Source: UBA5070 sp035352895
GTDB lineage: Bacteria > Fibrobacterota > Fibrobacteria > UBA5070
Reading direction: 5' to 3'
DNA length: 64,000 nt
Assembly: GCA_035352895.1 (NCBI GenBank)
Contig: DAOPYN010000001.1
Span: 62,001-126,000 of the forward strand
Of this stretch, positions 1 through 9,268 are shown piece by piece. Every line of letters starts with the position of its first letter. Position 1 is the stretch's first letter. Made by a program: the position numbers and the translations under genes. The notes below the pieces were generated by a model, which had not been told where the DNA came from, did no database searches, and saw only the letters and a list, made by a program, of their open reading frames with translations.

Positions 1-3000
1 CCCTGGGACATGAGCTTCCTGATGGGTGCGGGGACCAAGAACCTCCAACACCCGCACAACCGCATCGCCAATCCGGAGGGCTACAACGCCGGGGGCATCC
101 CCTACAAGTATCGTTCGCCCAAGGGTGCCCTCATGGGCGGCGCCATCCCGGGACAGCTCCTGCGCGACGAGTGGGAGAAGTACGACGTCACCGAGACGTG
201 CATCGACTTCTCCTCCCAGATGGTCCTGCCTTCACAGTATCTCGCCGAGGACCTGCCTCCGGACACCACCGGGCCGGGCTTCCTGGACGTTGTCGCCATG
301 CCGGCGGACACGTACGCGATCGTCAGCTGGCGCACCACCGAGCTTTCGCGGGACACCCTCTTCTACAGCCTTTCCGTGAACGGGCCGGTGATCGGCTACA
401 TCGTGGCTCCGCTGGCCAAGAACAAGATGGCGGTGATCCCGGGGCTGACCCCCAAGACCAAGTACTACTTCTGGTTCGTGGGGATGGACATCTACCGCAA
501 CGTCTCGCGCGACGACAACCGCGGCCGCGACTACGACTTCACCACGCTGGACGCCTCGCCGCCGGTGCCGCGCATCACCGACGTCAAGGCCTGCAACATC
601 CGCGGGAACCAGGCGACCATCTTCTGGTGGACGGACGTGCCGTCCCTTTCGGCGGTGGAATACGCCGTGGAAGGCGCGAACTTCGCGACCACCAAGAAGC
701 GCGTGGACGGCGACGACGAAGGCCTGCCCAGTCGTTTCCACAAGGTGACTCTCAAGGGCCTCCAGCCCGGCACCACCTACCGCTACGACGTGTTCTCCAC
801 ACCGGCCAAATCCGACAGCCTGGGGCTGCACTACCGCTTCTCCACCACGCAGGAGTTCGCGAGCTACACCGTGCAGATGGCCGCGACCAACAAGAACGCG
901 ACCGGTTCCGGTGCCCACTTCTACATCCAGGTGGCCAACAACGAGAACAAGCCGTACTACGGACTCGATCTGAGGTTCTATTTCAACGCCGACCCGGTGA
1001 TCGCGGCGAAACTGACGGTCCACGTCACGGACAAGGGCACATTCGGTGTCGGAGGGACGGTCATTAAGACTCCGGATGTCACCGTGGGCGCGGCGGTAGC
1101 CGTGCCCGGGATCGCGAATTCGTGGTATCTGCCCATCCAGATCAAGGACACCCTTCCCGTGGCCGGCAGGCTTCGATTCGATCTGAAGATGGACGATTCC
1201 AATTGGGGACCGGTTCCGTTCTCCGTCTTCGCCGACGCCTGGTCCATCACCCCAAAGACCGCTCCGGTGGCCTTTCCCGGGATCAACCTCAGTCACCTCT
1301 GGGCGGGTCCCGACGATGTCCAGATGTGGAACGGGGTGTCCACTCCCATCTACGTGGACAACCCCTACATCGGCGGCTACTACAACGGCGTGCACATCTT
1401 CGGGTACACTCCCGACGGCGACCTGCCCAAGCAGCCGAAGATCGTCGATTTCCGCTTCGAGAAGCCGCTTCCGAGTCCGGCCATCTCCGTGCGCCAGGAC
1501 TCCCTGATGGTCCACTTCCAGGGGCGGACCTGGGGCAAGCCCGACGTGCTCCTGATGCAGGTGCAGCAGGACAGCGCCGCGTTCCTGCCCACCACACCCA
1601 TCCTCAACCGGGTGGATTCGGTCCGCTTCGCCAACAGCTTCCAGGATCCGCAGGGCATCAACATCCACGAATGGGCCTTCTGGGCCGATCGGGAAACCCC
1701 GCTGTGCGGTTGCGCCTGGCAGCGCTACCTGGTGAACGTGGACACCATGAAGGTCCCGCCGCGGCCGCTGCATCTCTCGTGGATTCCCGCCGGGCCGGTG
1801 GATGGCTGGACCTCCTCGAGGACTCCGGTCACCGTGGTCCTCCTGGGCGCGGCCAACGACACCATCGATACGACAGCTCTTGTCCAATTGTCCGGATCCA
1901 ATCCCGCCCTCCAGTTCTGGGGGGCGGCGACCGGGGGAACTCCCGTGGCATCCGTGGCTCTGGTGGGGGGCAAGGGCCTGGTGTGGGTGTCCAGCGCGGC
2001 GGTCGATTCCGGCCGCGTGGACGCGTCCGCATCCATTCCTGGATCCTCCGTGACCGGAGGGGCGGTGTGGGTGCGGTTCACCGACAAGCCGCCGCGACGG
2101 CTTGCGTTGGCCTGGACGCCCGCGGGACCGCTCGACGCCTGGAGCGGAACCCAGCGGAAGTCGGCCACGGTGAGCCTCCTGGATTCGGCCGGAGTCCTCC
2201 TGGACACGACCGCCACCATCCAGCTCGCCTCCAGCGCCGCCACGGTCCAGTTCTGGCCCACCGTGTCGTCGGCGTTGCCAGCGACGTCCATCTCCCTGGT
2301 CCACGGGACGGCGACGGTCTGGTTCTCGGACGCTTCGCCGGATACCGTGGCCCTGGTGGCTTCCGCCACCGTGGCGGGATCGGTGGTGTCCGACGCTTCC
2401 CTGGTGGTGCGGTTCGCCTCGCTGCCACCGTGGCCTCTGGTGGACAGCGCCTGGACGACGGATCCGACCTGCGACGGCCTTCCCGACTCCGTGGCGGTGC
2501 GGCTTTCGATGCCCCTGGATGCCGGCGCCCAGCTCCAGTCCGCGAGTTTGACGCTTTCCGGCAAACCTCTGCAGATTCCGTTCGCCTCGATTTCCGCGTC
2601 CGGAAGGGACATCCTGCTTCCCGTACCGGCCGGCCTGGATGGCGCGGCGGTGGGGACGGGAGTCCTGTCGTTGCACGTGACCACGGGTGGTCGCGACGAA
2701 ATCGTGCTGGATTCCTTCGGCGTGCAGGACAGGGTGCGTCCCCAGGTGGTGTCCGCCGCGGTGATGGAACGCTTCTCCGCCGGCGACGACACGGTGCGCG
2801 TCGAATTCTCCGAGCCGGTGGCCGCGGCCTCTTCCTGGCCGTTTTCCGCCACCGGATCCACGCCGCCGACCGCGGTGGTGTCCGTGCGGAATCTGACGCC
2901 CACCCTGGTGCAGTGGGTATTGGCGGGAAGCGCGTTCCCGGCAGGCTCTCGGTTGGATGTGGCCTCGGCCTCGCAGGTCCAGGATCCTTCCCTGAACGCA

Positions 3001-4788
3001 TTGGCCACCTGCGCGGCGTCCGTGCCGCTGGTCGTGCGGACCAAGCCCGATCCGATGATCTCCGCGACGATCACCGATCCCGGCCAGATCGGCTGGGCCA
3101 CCGGGGTCAGCGTGCGGTTCGCCAGGGCCGTCCGCGACGTGGATCTGCCGGATTCCCTGGTGGTGCTCTGGGATGGCGTCCCTCGCACGGTGCCCTTGGC
3201 GAACATCCAGCGTTCGCCCACCGACAGCTCGGTCCTGCTCGGGTCCATCGCGGATCCGTCGCCGGTGGGAACGGGTCTCCACGCGGACGGATCCGGTTCC
3301 GTCCTGTTCCTGAAGGGGGTGGGCGCCTCCGGCAGGTTGGACAGCGTCTTGGCCCGGGACTCCGTGGGCCCGGCCCTGCGCTCGGCCATCCTGCGCGTGG
3401 GCAACGCATCCGACACCCTGGTCCTGAAACTGTCCGAGCCCGCTTCGGTGGGCGCATCCGCGGTCCGGGACCTTCTCCTGCAAAGCGGCGTGGTGCTTCC
3501 CGCGTCCACCCATCGCCTGCCCGCGTCGGATCCCACCCGATGGATCCTCGCGGTTCCGGCGGGTTCCGTGGTGGCCGGCGATTCCCTCCGGTTGGCCGGT
3601 GCCGCCTACGCGGGCTGGACCGACCGTTGGAGCAACGCCGCTGCGGCGAACGCGCCCTGGGTCGCCGTGAAGGTGGGCGATCGCGCCCCGCAGTCGGCCA
3701 TCGCCCAGGACACCGACGGCGACGGGAGCATCGACCAGGTGGTGCTGGCCTGGACCAGTCGACCTTCCCAGCCCCACCAGTTCTCCCTGGTGTGGCCCGA
3801 CGCTTCCTCGAGGCTCGCCGCCCATCCCATCGACAGCGTCGAGGGGACCTGGAACGGCAGCCAGCTGACGCTTTCCGTCAAGTGGCCGGGGCCATCCACC
3901 GTCGGGCCCGGTCTGGGAACCCAGGTGAACCGCTACGACGACAGGACCGTGGATTCGCTTCGCTTCGTGCTCTCCGACGGAGCGGGCCCGGTGGCCCTTT
4001 CGGCGCGATTGCGCTACGCCGGGGTCGGAGAGAAGCTGGATACCCTGGTGGTGTTCTTCTCCGAGACCGTCCTCCCGCAGGGGCTGGACTACGTGCGGCT
4101 GCTCCGGGCGAAGGGAGCCTGGGATCCGGTCACCGGGACCACCTTCCAGCAGACCCCCGACGGCCGGACCCTCATGGTCTTCCTGGATCCGACCTCGAGC
4201 TCGTCCACCCGGATGCTGCGCGGGGATTCGCTCCAGGTGTGGCCGGGTGCCACCGACGCGGCGGGAAATCCCGCGCTGGCCACGGGTCGTCGGGTGAAGG
4301 TGGAATTCGGGTCGCGTCCGAGCCGGTTCTCGCTGGACTACCTTCCGGGCCATATGGCACAGGTGGACGCGCCTCCCGTCGCCGATGGGAATCCTCCGTT
4401 GCGCATCCTGGTGCGCGAACCGGGATCCCCGACCTGGCTGGACCTGGATGGGCGGACGGTGGATCCCGCACGGGTGCGGATCGGGCCCAAGATCCTGGCC
4501 AATTTCGGCTACGGCGGCCAGGTGTTGATCTACGACAACATGGGAGTGCACGTGGCCAACGTGTCGCTCGACCCCATCGTGAAGGCCTTCGAGGAGGGGC
4601 GGATTCCCTCCGACCCGGCCGGCCAGTGGGAGGCTTGGATCGCCTGGGACGGCCTGACCCAGGCGGGCAAGCCCGTGGTGTCGGGGATCTACACGGTCCG
4701 TACGCTGGTGCGCAAGCGCGAAGGCGAGACCTTCGGCAAGTGGATCAACACGGTGGACCGGGTGGGCTGGATCCTCAAGCAACCCTGA
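1..4788 (+). CDS. Giant secreted multidomain protein, 5' end outside window
   Basis: The reading frame is open from base 1 (codons P-W-D before the first ATG at base 10), so the gene starts upstream and at least 1,595 residues are in view. From the ATG, residues about 85-190 and 195-290 look like fibronectin type III folds. Residues about 290-420 resemble a CBM3-like cellulose-binding module. Two copies of a roughly 105-residue beta-rich unit follow (about 580-690 and 697-800, each with a L-x-W-T/I-P-A-G-P start), then several Ig-like segments. The C-terminus (about 1500-1592) resembles a FlgD-Ig or secretion-signal type domain, with a GQVLIYDNMG strand and a WDG turn. No catalytic domain is visible. 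An extracellular adhesion or carbohydrate-binding role is inferred, not shown. Confidence 0.8.
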   Translation, partial: PWDMSFLMGAGTKNLQHPHNRIANPEGYNAGGIPYKYRSPKGALMGGAIPGQLLRDEWEKYDVTETCIDFSSQMVLPSQYLAEDLPPDTTGPGFLDVVAMPADTYAIVSWRTTELSRDTLFYSLSVNGPVIGYIVAPLAKNKMAVIPGLTPKTKYYFWFVGMDIYRNVSRDDNRGRDYDFTTLDASPPVPRITDVKACNIRGNQATIFWWTDVPSLSAVEYAVEGANFATTKKRVDGDDEGLPSRFHKVTLKGLQPGTTYRYDVFSTPAKSDSLGLHYRFSTTQEFASYTVQMAATNKNATGSGAHFYIQVANNENKPYYGLDLRFYFNADPVIAAKLTVHVTDKGTFGVGGTVIKTPDVTVGAAVAVPGIANSWYLPIQIKDTLPVAGRLRFDLKMDDSNWGPVPFSVFADAWSITPKTAPVAFPGINLSHLWAGPDDVQMWNGVSTPIYVDNPYIGGYYNGVHIFGYTPDGDLPKQPKIVDFRFEKPLPSPAISVRQDSLMVHFQGRTWGKPDVLLMQVQQDSAAFLPTTPILNRVDSVRFANSFQDPQGINIHEWAFWADRETPLCGCAWQRYLVNVDTMKVPPRPLHLSWIPAGPVDGWTSSRTPVTVVLLGAANDTIDTTALVQLSGSNPALQFWGAATGGTPVASVALVGGKGLVWVSSAAVDSGRVDASASIPGSSVTGGAVWVRFTDKPPRRLALAWTPAGPLDAWSGTQRKSATVSLLDSAGVLLDTTATIQLASSAATVQFWPTVSSALPATSISLVHGTATVWFSDASPDTVALVASATVAGSVVSDASLVVRFASLPPWPLVDSAWTTDPTCDGLPDSVAVRLSMPLDAGAQLQSASLTLSGKPLQIPFASISASGRDILLPVPAGLDGAAVGTGVLSLHVTTGGRDEIVLDSFGVQDRVRPQVVSAAVMERFSAGDDTVRVEFSEPVAAASSWPFSATGSTPPTAVVSVRNLTPTLVQWVLAGSAFPAGSRLDVASASQVQDPSLNALATCAASVPLVVRTKPDPMISATITDPGQIGWATGVSVRFARAVRDVDLPDSLVVLWDGVPRTVPLANIQRSPTDSSVLLGSIADPSPVGTGLHADGSGSVLFLKGVGASGRLDSVLARDSVGPALRSAILRVGNASDTLVLKLSEPASVGASAVRDLLLQSGVVLPASTHRLPASDPTRWILAVPAGSVVAGDSLRLAGAAYAGWTDRWSNAAAANAPWVAVKVGDRAPQSAIAQDTDGDGSIDQVVLAWTSRPSQPHQFSLVWPDASSRLAAHPIDSVEGTWNGSQLTLSVKWPGPSTVGPGLGTQVNRYDDRTVDSLRFVLSDGAGPVALSARLRYAGVGEKLDTLVVFFSETVLPQGLDYVRLLRAKGAWDPVTGTTFQQTPDGRTLMVFLDPTSSSSTRMLRGDSLQVWPGATDAAGNPALATGRRVKVEFGSRPSRFSLDYLPGHMAQVDAPPVADGNPPLRILVREPGSPTWLDLDGRTVDPARVRIGPKILANFGYGGQVLIYDNMGVHVANVSLDPIVKAFEEGRIPSDPAGQWEAWIAWDGLTQAGKPVVSGIYTVRTLVRKREGETFGKWINTVDRVGWILKQP

Positions 4789-4822
4789 TCGCGTCGCGGC
4801 CCCGGGGCGCTATGTTTGGTCC

Positions 4823-5410
4823 GTGCTGACCACGGGCCAAGCTGCGCGACTCCTGGGCGTGACGTCCCAGACGGTGATCAACTGGATGGAATCCGGTCGA
4901 TTGCCGTTCGTGCGTGTGGGGCTTGGGCGCAGGAAGGTGCGACCGGAAGACGTCCAGGCGTTGATCGATCGCAACGGCATCCCCGCCTCCAGGTTGGCGC
5001 CGGACCTGTGGGGGATGATCAGTGGGATCGATCGATCCGACGAGCGCGAGATCCCGCCGTACTTCGTGCTGGAGTCCTCGGGCAGGGTGGTGCATTGGTC
5101 CAACCAGGCGGTGGAACGCTTCGGATGGGCCGCGCGCGAACTGGAGGCTGGGGCGGTCTCGCGTCTGGAGGCGCGCGTCCCCGGACTGCCCGTGGATCTG
5201 TCGGATCTGTCGATGCCGGAATCCGGCGAAACCTACCGGACCCTCCTCCTGGAGATCAAGGACCGGACGGGGCATTGGCTTCCCACGGAAGTCACCGTGA
5301 GCTGGATCCACGACGCGCGAGGCCAGGTGCGGGGGAGCATCTTCCTGCTGGAATCGCCGCGGATGGCCCAGGAGATCCCCAAGCGAGGCCGGCCCAGGAA
5401 GCCCGCATGA
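4823..5410 (+). CDS. HTH-PAS DNA-binding regulator with C-terminal AT-hook-like tail
   Basis: 195 residues with a GTG start and no clear Shine-Dalgarno. Residues 1-50 form a MerR/excisionase-type helix-turn-helix (TTGQAARLLGVTSQTVINWM, then the basic RVGLGRRKVRPEDV stretch). Residues about 75-185 fit a PAS sensor fold, beginning around IPPYFVLESSGRVVHWSN and ending in a strand near GQVRGSIFLLES. The protein ends in KRGRPRKPA, which matches the R-G-R-P core of an AT-hook. A one-component regulator that senses a small ligand or redox state is inferred. The gene stands alone, 34 bases after the giant secreted protein and convergent with the ftsB-like gene. No target site could be identified. Confidence 0.75.
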   Translation: MLTTGQAARLLGVTSQTVINWMESGRLPFVRVGLGRRKVRPEDVQALIDRNGIPASRLAPDLWGMISGIDRSDEREIPPYFVLESSGRVVHWSNQAVERFGWAARELEAGAVSRLEARVPGLPVDLSDLSMPESGETYRTLLLEIKDRTGHWLPTEVTVSWIHDARGQVRGSIFLLESPRMAQEIPKRGRPRKPA

Positions 5411-5413
5411 TTG

Positions 5414-5743
5414 TCAGCGCGCGGTGGTGTCCACGAATCTCACGGAAATCTCGCCGGGCAGCACCAGGCCTTGGCGCCGGGCCTGGTCGGAGATGGTCGC
5501 CGAATCCCTGGTGAGAAGCTCCAGGCTGTCGGTGAGGATGCGGATGCGTTCGGCCAGCGAATCGTTGCGGGCGCGCAGGAGTTCCAGATCGTGCGCCGTG
5601 CGGCTCTGGCGGACGATTCCGTAGGGGCCGAAGGTCCATGCGTAGGCGATGAACAGGAAGGACACCACCAGCACCCACCTGCCGATGGGCAATTTCCGCG
5701 TGGTGGGAGGTTCGGGACGATGCGGAAAGGATCCCGAGCTCAT
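5414..5743 (-). CDS. FtsB/DivIC-like septum protein
   Basis: 109 residues with the layout of the FtsB/DivIC family: a short cytoplasmic N-terminus, one membrane segment at about residues 22-40 (RWVLVVSFLFIAYAWTFG), then a coiled-coil stretch (LELLRARNDSLAERIRILTDSLELL). In other bacteria these proteins scaffold the divisome with FtsL and FtsQ. The start overlaps the stop of dprA by four bases (ATGA), so the two are probably translated together. Assignment rests on architecture and size, because the family is weakly conserved in sequence. It could be another short bitopic coiled-coil protein. Confidence 0.65.
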   Translation of the reverse strand: MSSGSFPHRPEPPTTRKLPIGRWVLVVSFLFIAYAWTFGPYGIVRQSRTAHDLELLRARNDSLAERIRILTDSLELLTRDSATISDQARRQGLVLPGEISVRFVDTTAR

Positions 5744-6873
5744 GGGTGGAGCGCGTACCTTCCGCCACCCACGCGGACGATGGTTCCGGACAATTCCAGA
5801 AGCACAAGCTCGCCCTGGAGGCGGTTCATGGGTTCCCTGAGTTGCACAGCGATCTCCTCGGCGGTGGCGTCGCCGCGACGGAGCAATCTAACCACTGGGG
5901 AGTCGGATCCGGATCCCGACTCCTGTTGCGCCCGACTCCAGCCCATGACCGAGGAAAGGTCGTCGGGGGTGGCGCACAGATGGGCCCCTTGTCGGAGGAG
6001 ATCGAAGTTTCCTTCCCAAAGGTCCTTGCCCGCCGGGCCGGGGACCGCGAACACTTCACGGTCCTGGTCCAGGGCGAAGCGCGCGGTGATCAGCGCCCCG
6101 GAACCCCGGGGCGCCTGCACCACCACCACGGCCTGCGACAACCCCGAGATCAGCCGGTTGCGACGTACGAAATTCCCAGGGACCACCGGATCCCCGAAGG
6201 CGTGTTCGGTCACCACCAGTCCGTTGAGGGCGATGTCCTGGGCGAGCATTCCGCGCGCGCCTCGCGTGCCCAGGCTGTCCAGGGGATAGGCGAGGACGGC
6301 CACGGTCTGGCCTCCGCTTTCCAGGGCCGCGCGGTGGCACTGCTCGTCGATCCCCAAGGCAAGACCGGAAACGATCCGCAGTCCTTGTCGGCTCCAGGCC
6401 GCGGAGAAGGTACGGGCGGCTTCCAGGCCCATGGGGCAGGGACGACGGGTCCCCACCAGGCCCACCGAACGGGGATGGACCAGGGGAATGGCTCCCTGGG
6501 CGTACAGGATGGGGGGAGGGGAGGCGATGTGGCGCAGGCAAGTGGGGTATTCCGGGTGATCCAGATGGAGGATGGACGCACCCATGGAGCGGGCCTGTTC
6601 CACCTGGGAACGGGCCCAGGCGAGATCGGGGCCGTTCAGGATGGCTCGCAGGGAGCCCTCGGGAAGGTGGGGGTGGATTTCCGACAGTTCCTGGTGGCTT
6701 GCCTGGAAGATGGATTGCGGGGTCCCGAAGGCTTCGCGGAGCGCCTGCGCACGCACGGGGCCCAGACGCTCGACATGCTGCAAGGCAAGCCAATGGAGCA
6801 AGGTGTCCAGAGACGTCGGAGGCGTGTCGGATACGGAAGCCGGGCAGGGAAATTCAAGAGCGGGGGAGTTCAC
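5740..6873 (-). CDS. dprA: DNA processing protein DprA (Smf)
   Basis: Loads RecA onto incoming single-stranded DNA during natural transformation. The Rossmann-like core is plain: SVGLVGTRRPCPMGLEAA, the GLALGIDEQCHRAAL stretch, NRLISGLSQAVVVVQAPRGSGALITARFALDQ and an EVFAVPGPAG motif. An N-terminal helical region and a C-terminal winged helix (GDATAEEIAVQL) flank it. The frame is open back to 6921. The GTG at 6873 was chosen because a promoter-like pair (TTGCGC, 17 bases, TATATT) lies just upstream, which would make the transcript almost leaderless. The start is uncertain. The downstream ftsB-like gene overlaps it by four bases. Confidence 0.92.
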   Translation of the reverse strand: MNSPALEFPCPASVSDTPPTSLDTLLHWLALQHVERLGPVRAQALREAFGTPQSIFQASHQELSEIHPHLPEGSLRAILNGPDLAWARSQVEQARSMGASILHLDHPEYPTCLRHIASPPPILYAQGAIPLVHPRSVGLVGTRRPCPMGLEAARTFSAAWSRQGLRIVSGLALGIDEQCHRAALESGGQTVAVLAYPLDSLGTRGARGMLAQDIALNGLVVTEHAFGDPVVPGNFVRRNRLISGLSQAVVVVQAPRGSGALITARFALDQDREVFAVPGPAGKDLWEGNFDLLRQGAHLCATPDDLSSVMGWSRAQQESGSGSDSPVVRLLRRGDATAEEIAVQLREPMNRLQGELVLLELSGTIVRVGGGRYALHP

Positions 6874-6881
6874 GGAAACGA

Positions 6882-6910
6882 ATATACTGCACGTTTGTAC
6901 ATGGCGCAAG
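6882..6910 (-). promoter_or_regulatory. Putative sigma-70 promoter of dprA
   Basis: On the minus strand a TTGCGC box is followed by 17 bases and TATATT. Transcription would begin within about ten bases of the GTG at 6873. Seen by eye only. Confidence 0.4.
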
Positions 6911-6928
6911 TGGGTGGGCACGGTCGAT

Positions 6929-6956
6929 TTGACACCATTTTACACGGACATCCGTG
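6929..6956. promoter_or_regulatory. TTGACA box and short palindrome between divergent genes
   Basis: A consensus TTGACA (6929-6934) and a CACGGA-CA-TCCGTG palindrome (6943-6956) lie between dprA and the following plus-strand gene. No good -10 box sits at the right distance from the TTGACA, so the promoter is uncertain. The palindrome could be an operator. Confidence 0.3.
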
Positions 6957-6970
6957 GTGTGCCAGGTAGA

Positions 6971-8809
6971 ATGTTCCACATGCCGATCTCGAACCGACTC
7001 GTCTATCCAAGAACCCATACCTTCCACATCCCGGTGATGGGAACCGGCCACAGCATCGACACTCCCCTGCGGGTGGCCCGGTGGGGGATCTCGTCGGTCA
7101 TCTCCCTCGTGGACGATCGCATGATCGAGCAGGTCCATCGCTTGCACGCGCGCCGTTTGGGGCGGGAATTCCAGCCGGTGGATGCCAAGGATCCCAAGGC
7201 GCGCGCCGAGCGCATCCGCCGCTACCTGGACTTCATGCACCAGGAAGTCCTCTCCCAGATGGCGCAATTGCGCTTGCAGAGCTTCCAGGCCGGCACGGAC
7301 AAGGACAAGTACTTCCGGATGCTGCCGGATTCCTCGCCTTTGAAGATCCGTTGGAAGGCGTTGGGGACCCTGTCCGGCGCCCAGCGCCAAGCCGAGGAAC
7401 TGGCCCTTTCCGAGGCCATGGAGCCGGGCTCCATCGACGCCAACATCATGACCAAGCTCGATCGTCGTCCCCTGGGACCGGACGGGGTTCCCGTGGAGGC
7501 CAGGTTGTCCGACGCCAAGCTCGCCCTGGAAGGGTTCGCGCTGTCGGTCAATCCGGGCAACATGGTCCTGTCGGCGGGCATCAATCCCACCCTCTACGGC
7601 TGCATGGAGGAGTTCGAGACCTTCTATCGCCGCGAGGGATCGGAGCCGGAAAAAGGGGTGATCATCAAGGTCTCCGACTTCCGCTCGGCCCTCACCCAAG
7701 GGCGCTTCCTGGCCAAGAAGGGCCTGGAGGTCCGCGAATTCCGGATCGAGTCCGGCCTCAACTGCGGAGGCCACGCCTTCGCTTCCGAGGGCGAGCTCCT
7801 GGGACCCATCGTCGACGAGTTCCGCAAGGAGCGCCACCGTCTCCAGGAGGAGTTCGCGGGCCTGATGGCCGGGTACTACCGCAAGAAGGGGTGGGAATGG
7901 CCCGCGGGCGCACAGGACCACATCGCCGCCATCACCGTGCAGGGGGGGCTGGGGGTGGAGGCGGAACACCGCCGCATGCTGGAGGACTTCGGGTTGGACG
8001 CCACCGGATGGGGGGCCCCCTTCCTCCTGGTTCCGGAAGCCACGCCCATCGACACCTACACCCGCGAGCGGCTCGCCGCCTCGGTGCCAGGAGACATCTA
8101 CCTCTCCGACAGCTCCCCGCTGGGGGTTCCCTTCAACAACCTGCGCGGCTCCAGCGCCGAGATCGATCTCTGGCGCAAGTTCGACGAAGGACGCCCCGGA
8201 TCCGGATGCCCCAAGGGGTTCCTTTCGTTCAACACCGAATTCACCGAACACCCCATCTGCACGGCCACCCGCCGCTACCAGGCCGCCAAGATCGCAGAGG
8301 TGGGCGGGATCCACACCGAGGCGGCGCGCCAGGTGGCGGTGAAGGAATGCATCTGCCACCAGCTGGGGAACGGCGCGTTGCAGGTGATCCGCGAGGAGAT
8401 GGGCGAGTCCGTGGAAGGGGCGGCCAAGGCGCCCGTCAGCATCTGCCCGGGTCCCAACATCGTGTGGTTCACCAGGGACTACTCGCTGGAGGAGATGGTG
8501 GACCACATCTATGGACGGATTCCGTCCCTGGTTTCCGATGCGCGGCCCCATGCCTTCGCGGCCGAACTCTCCCTGTACATGGAACACCTGGAGAAGCTCC
8601 GGGCGCAGACCCATCCGGAGAATCCGCGCGACGTGGAGAAGCTCGCCAACTTCCGCGCGAACCTGGCCGGCAGCCTCTCGTGGTACCGCTCGTGGCTGGC
8701 CACCCGTTCGAGCCTTCCCGGCGAGAACCTCCGGTCCCTGCGCGAGGAGGTGGAGCGCGTGGAACTGGCCCTGCTGGACGTGGCCGAAACCCCCGCCCTC
8801 TGCGACTGA
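6971..8809 (+). CDS. Conserved-looking unknown protein with clustered cysteines
   Basis: 612 residues from the ATG at 6971 (a second ATG at 6980 is possible). I do not recognise the family with confidence. It has no signal peptide or membrane segment, so it should be cytoplasmic. Cysteines fall in motif-like settings: YGCMEEF (C211), GLNCGGHAF (C265), SGCPKGF (C413), HPICTATR (C430), KECICHQ (C460, C462) and ICPGPN (C492). This pattern suits a metal or Fe-S cofactor or redox chemistry, but that is inference. The middle region (QGRFLAKKGLEVREFRIESG) is alternating strand and helix, enzyme-like. A small HSDR_N-type gene follows after nine bases, so the two are probably co-transcribed. Confidence 0.7.
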   Translation: MFHMPISNRLVYPRTHTFHIPVMGTGHSIDTPLRVARWGISSVISLVDDRMIEQVHRLHARRLGREFQPVDAKDPKARAERIRRYLDFMHQEVLSQMAQLRLQSFQAGTDKDKYFRMLPDSSPLKIRWKALGTLSGAQRQAEELALSEAMEPGSIDANIMTKLDRRPLGPDGVPVEARLSDAKLALEGFALSVNPGNMVLSAGINPTLYGCMEEFETFYRREGSEPEKGVIIKVSDFRSALTQGRFLAKKGLEVREFRIESGLNCGGHAFASEGELLGPIVDEFRKERHRLQEEFAGLMAGYYRKKGWEWPAGAQDHIAAITVQGGLGVEAEHRRMLEDFGLDATGWGAPFLLVPEATPIDTYTRERLAASVPGDIYLSDSSPLGVPFNNLRGSSAEIDLWRKFDEGRPGSGCPKGFLSFNTEFTEHPICTATRRYQAAKIAEVGGIHTEAARQVAVKECICHQLGNGALQVIREEMGESVEGAAKAPVSICPGPNIVWFTRDYSLEEMVDHIYGRIPSLVSDARPHAFAAELSLYMEHLEKLRAQTHPENPRDVEKLANFRANLAGSLSWYRSWLATRSSLPGENLRSLREEVERVELALLDVAETPALCD

Positions 8810-8818
8810 TCGCACAGG

Positions 8819-9226
8819 GTGCCGCCGCGCCGTTCGTTGGTCCCCTCCCGGCGCACCGAGCCCGAGGAGGTGGTGCGCCAGGCGCTGATCGCGCACCTGG
8901 TGGGCGATCTGGGCGTGCCGCGCGCCTGCATTAGGCAGGAATTGTCGCTATCGTCGCTGGATCCGGGGGTGCGGGACCGCGTGGACCTGGTGGTGCACGC
9001 GGCCGACGGCGCCGTCCTGCGTCCGGTCCTGCTGGCCGAATGCAAGGCGCCCCACGTGGCTCTGGACGAACAGGTGGAACGACAGGTGCGCCGCTACCTG
9101 CGGCTGGTGCCGGCGCCGTGGGTGGTGCTCGCCAACGGCCCCTCGATGCTCGTCTACCGGATCGCGGGGAACGAGTGGATCCCTTCCGCCCTGCCTTCGA
9201 CGTGGAACGAACTGAAGACGTCTTGA
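8819..9226 (+). CDS. Small stand-alone HSDR_N-type nuclease-fold protein
   Basis: 135 residues from a GTG start nine bases after the preceding stop. The sequence fits the type I restriction enzyme R-subunit N-terminal domain family (HSDR_N_2): an N-terminal helix with EEVVRQALIAHLV, then RDRVDLVVHAADG and LLAECKAPHVAL. The D...E-x-K arrangement (the D of RVDLVV and the E-C-K) matches the PD-(D/E)XK nuclease core, followed by QVERQVRRYLRLV. No helicase, methylase or specificity gene is nearby, so this is not a restriction system. Stand-alone copies are known in several phyla without assigned function. Nuclease activity is not demonstrated. Confidence 0.75.
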   Translation: MPPRRSLVPSRRTEPEEVVRQALIAHLVGDLGVPRACIRQELSLSSLDPGVRDRVDLVVHAADGAVLRPVLLAECKAPHVALDEQVERQVRRYLRLVPAPWVVLANGPSMLVYRIAGNEWIPSALPSTWNELKTS

Positions 9227-9268
9227 TCGCCCTGCCCTGGACGGGCGAATGCCTTCGGGCGGCCGTGT

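Noticed and set aside
232..4782. Very long minus-strand open frame opposite the giant secreted protein
   Set aside because: High-GC coding sequence often opens the opposite strand. The translation is Gly/Arg/His-rich with no recognisable domains, while the plus strand encodes clear folds.
8819..9226. A type I restriction system
   Set aside because: Only a lone HSDR_N-type domain is present. There are no helicase motor, methylase or specificity genes.
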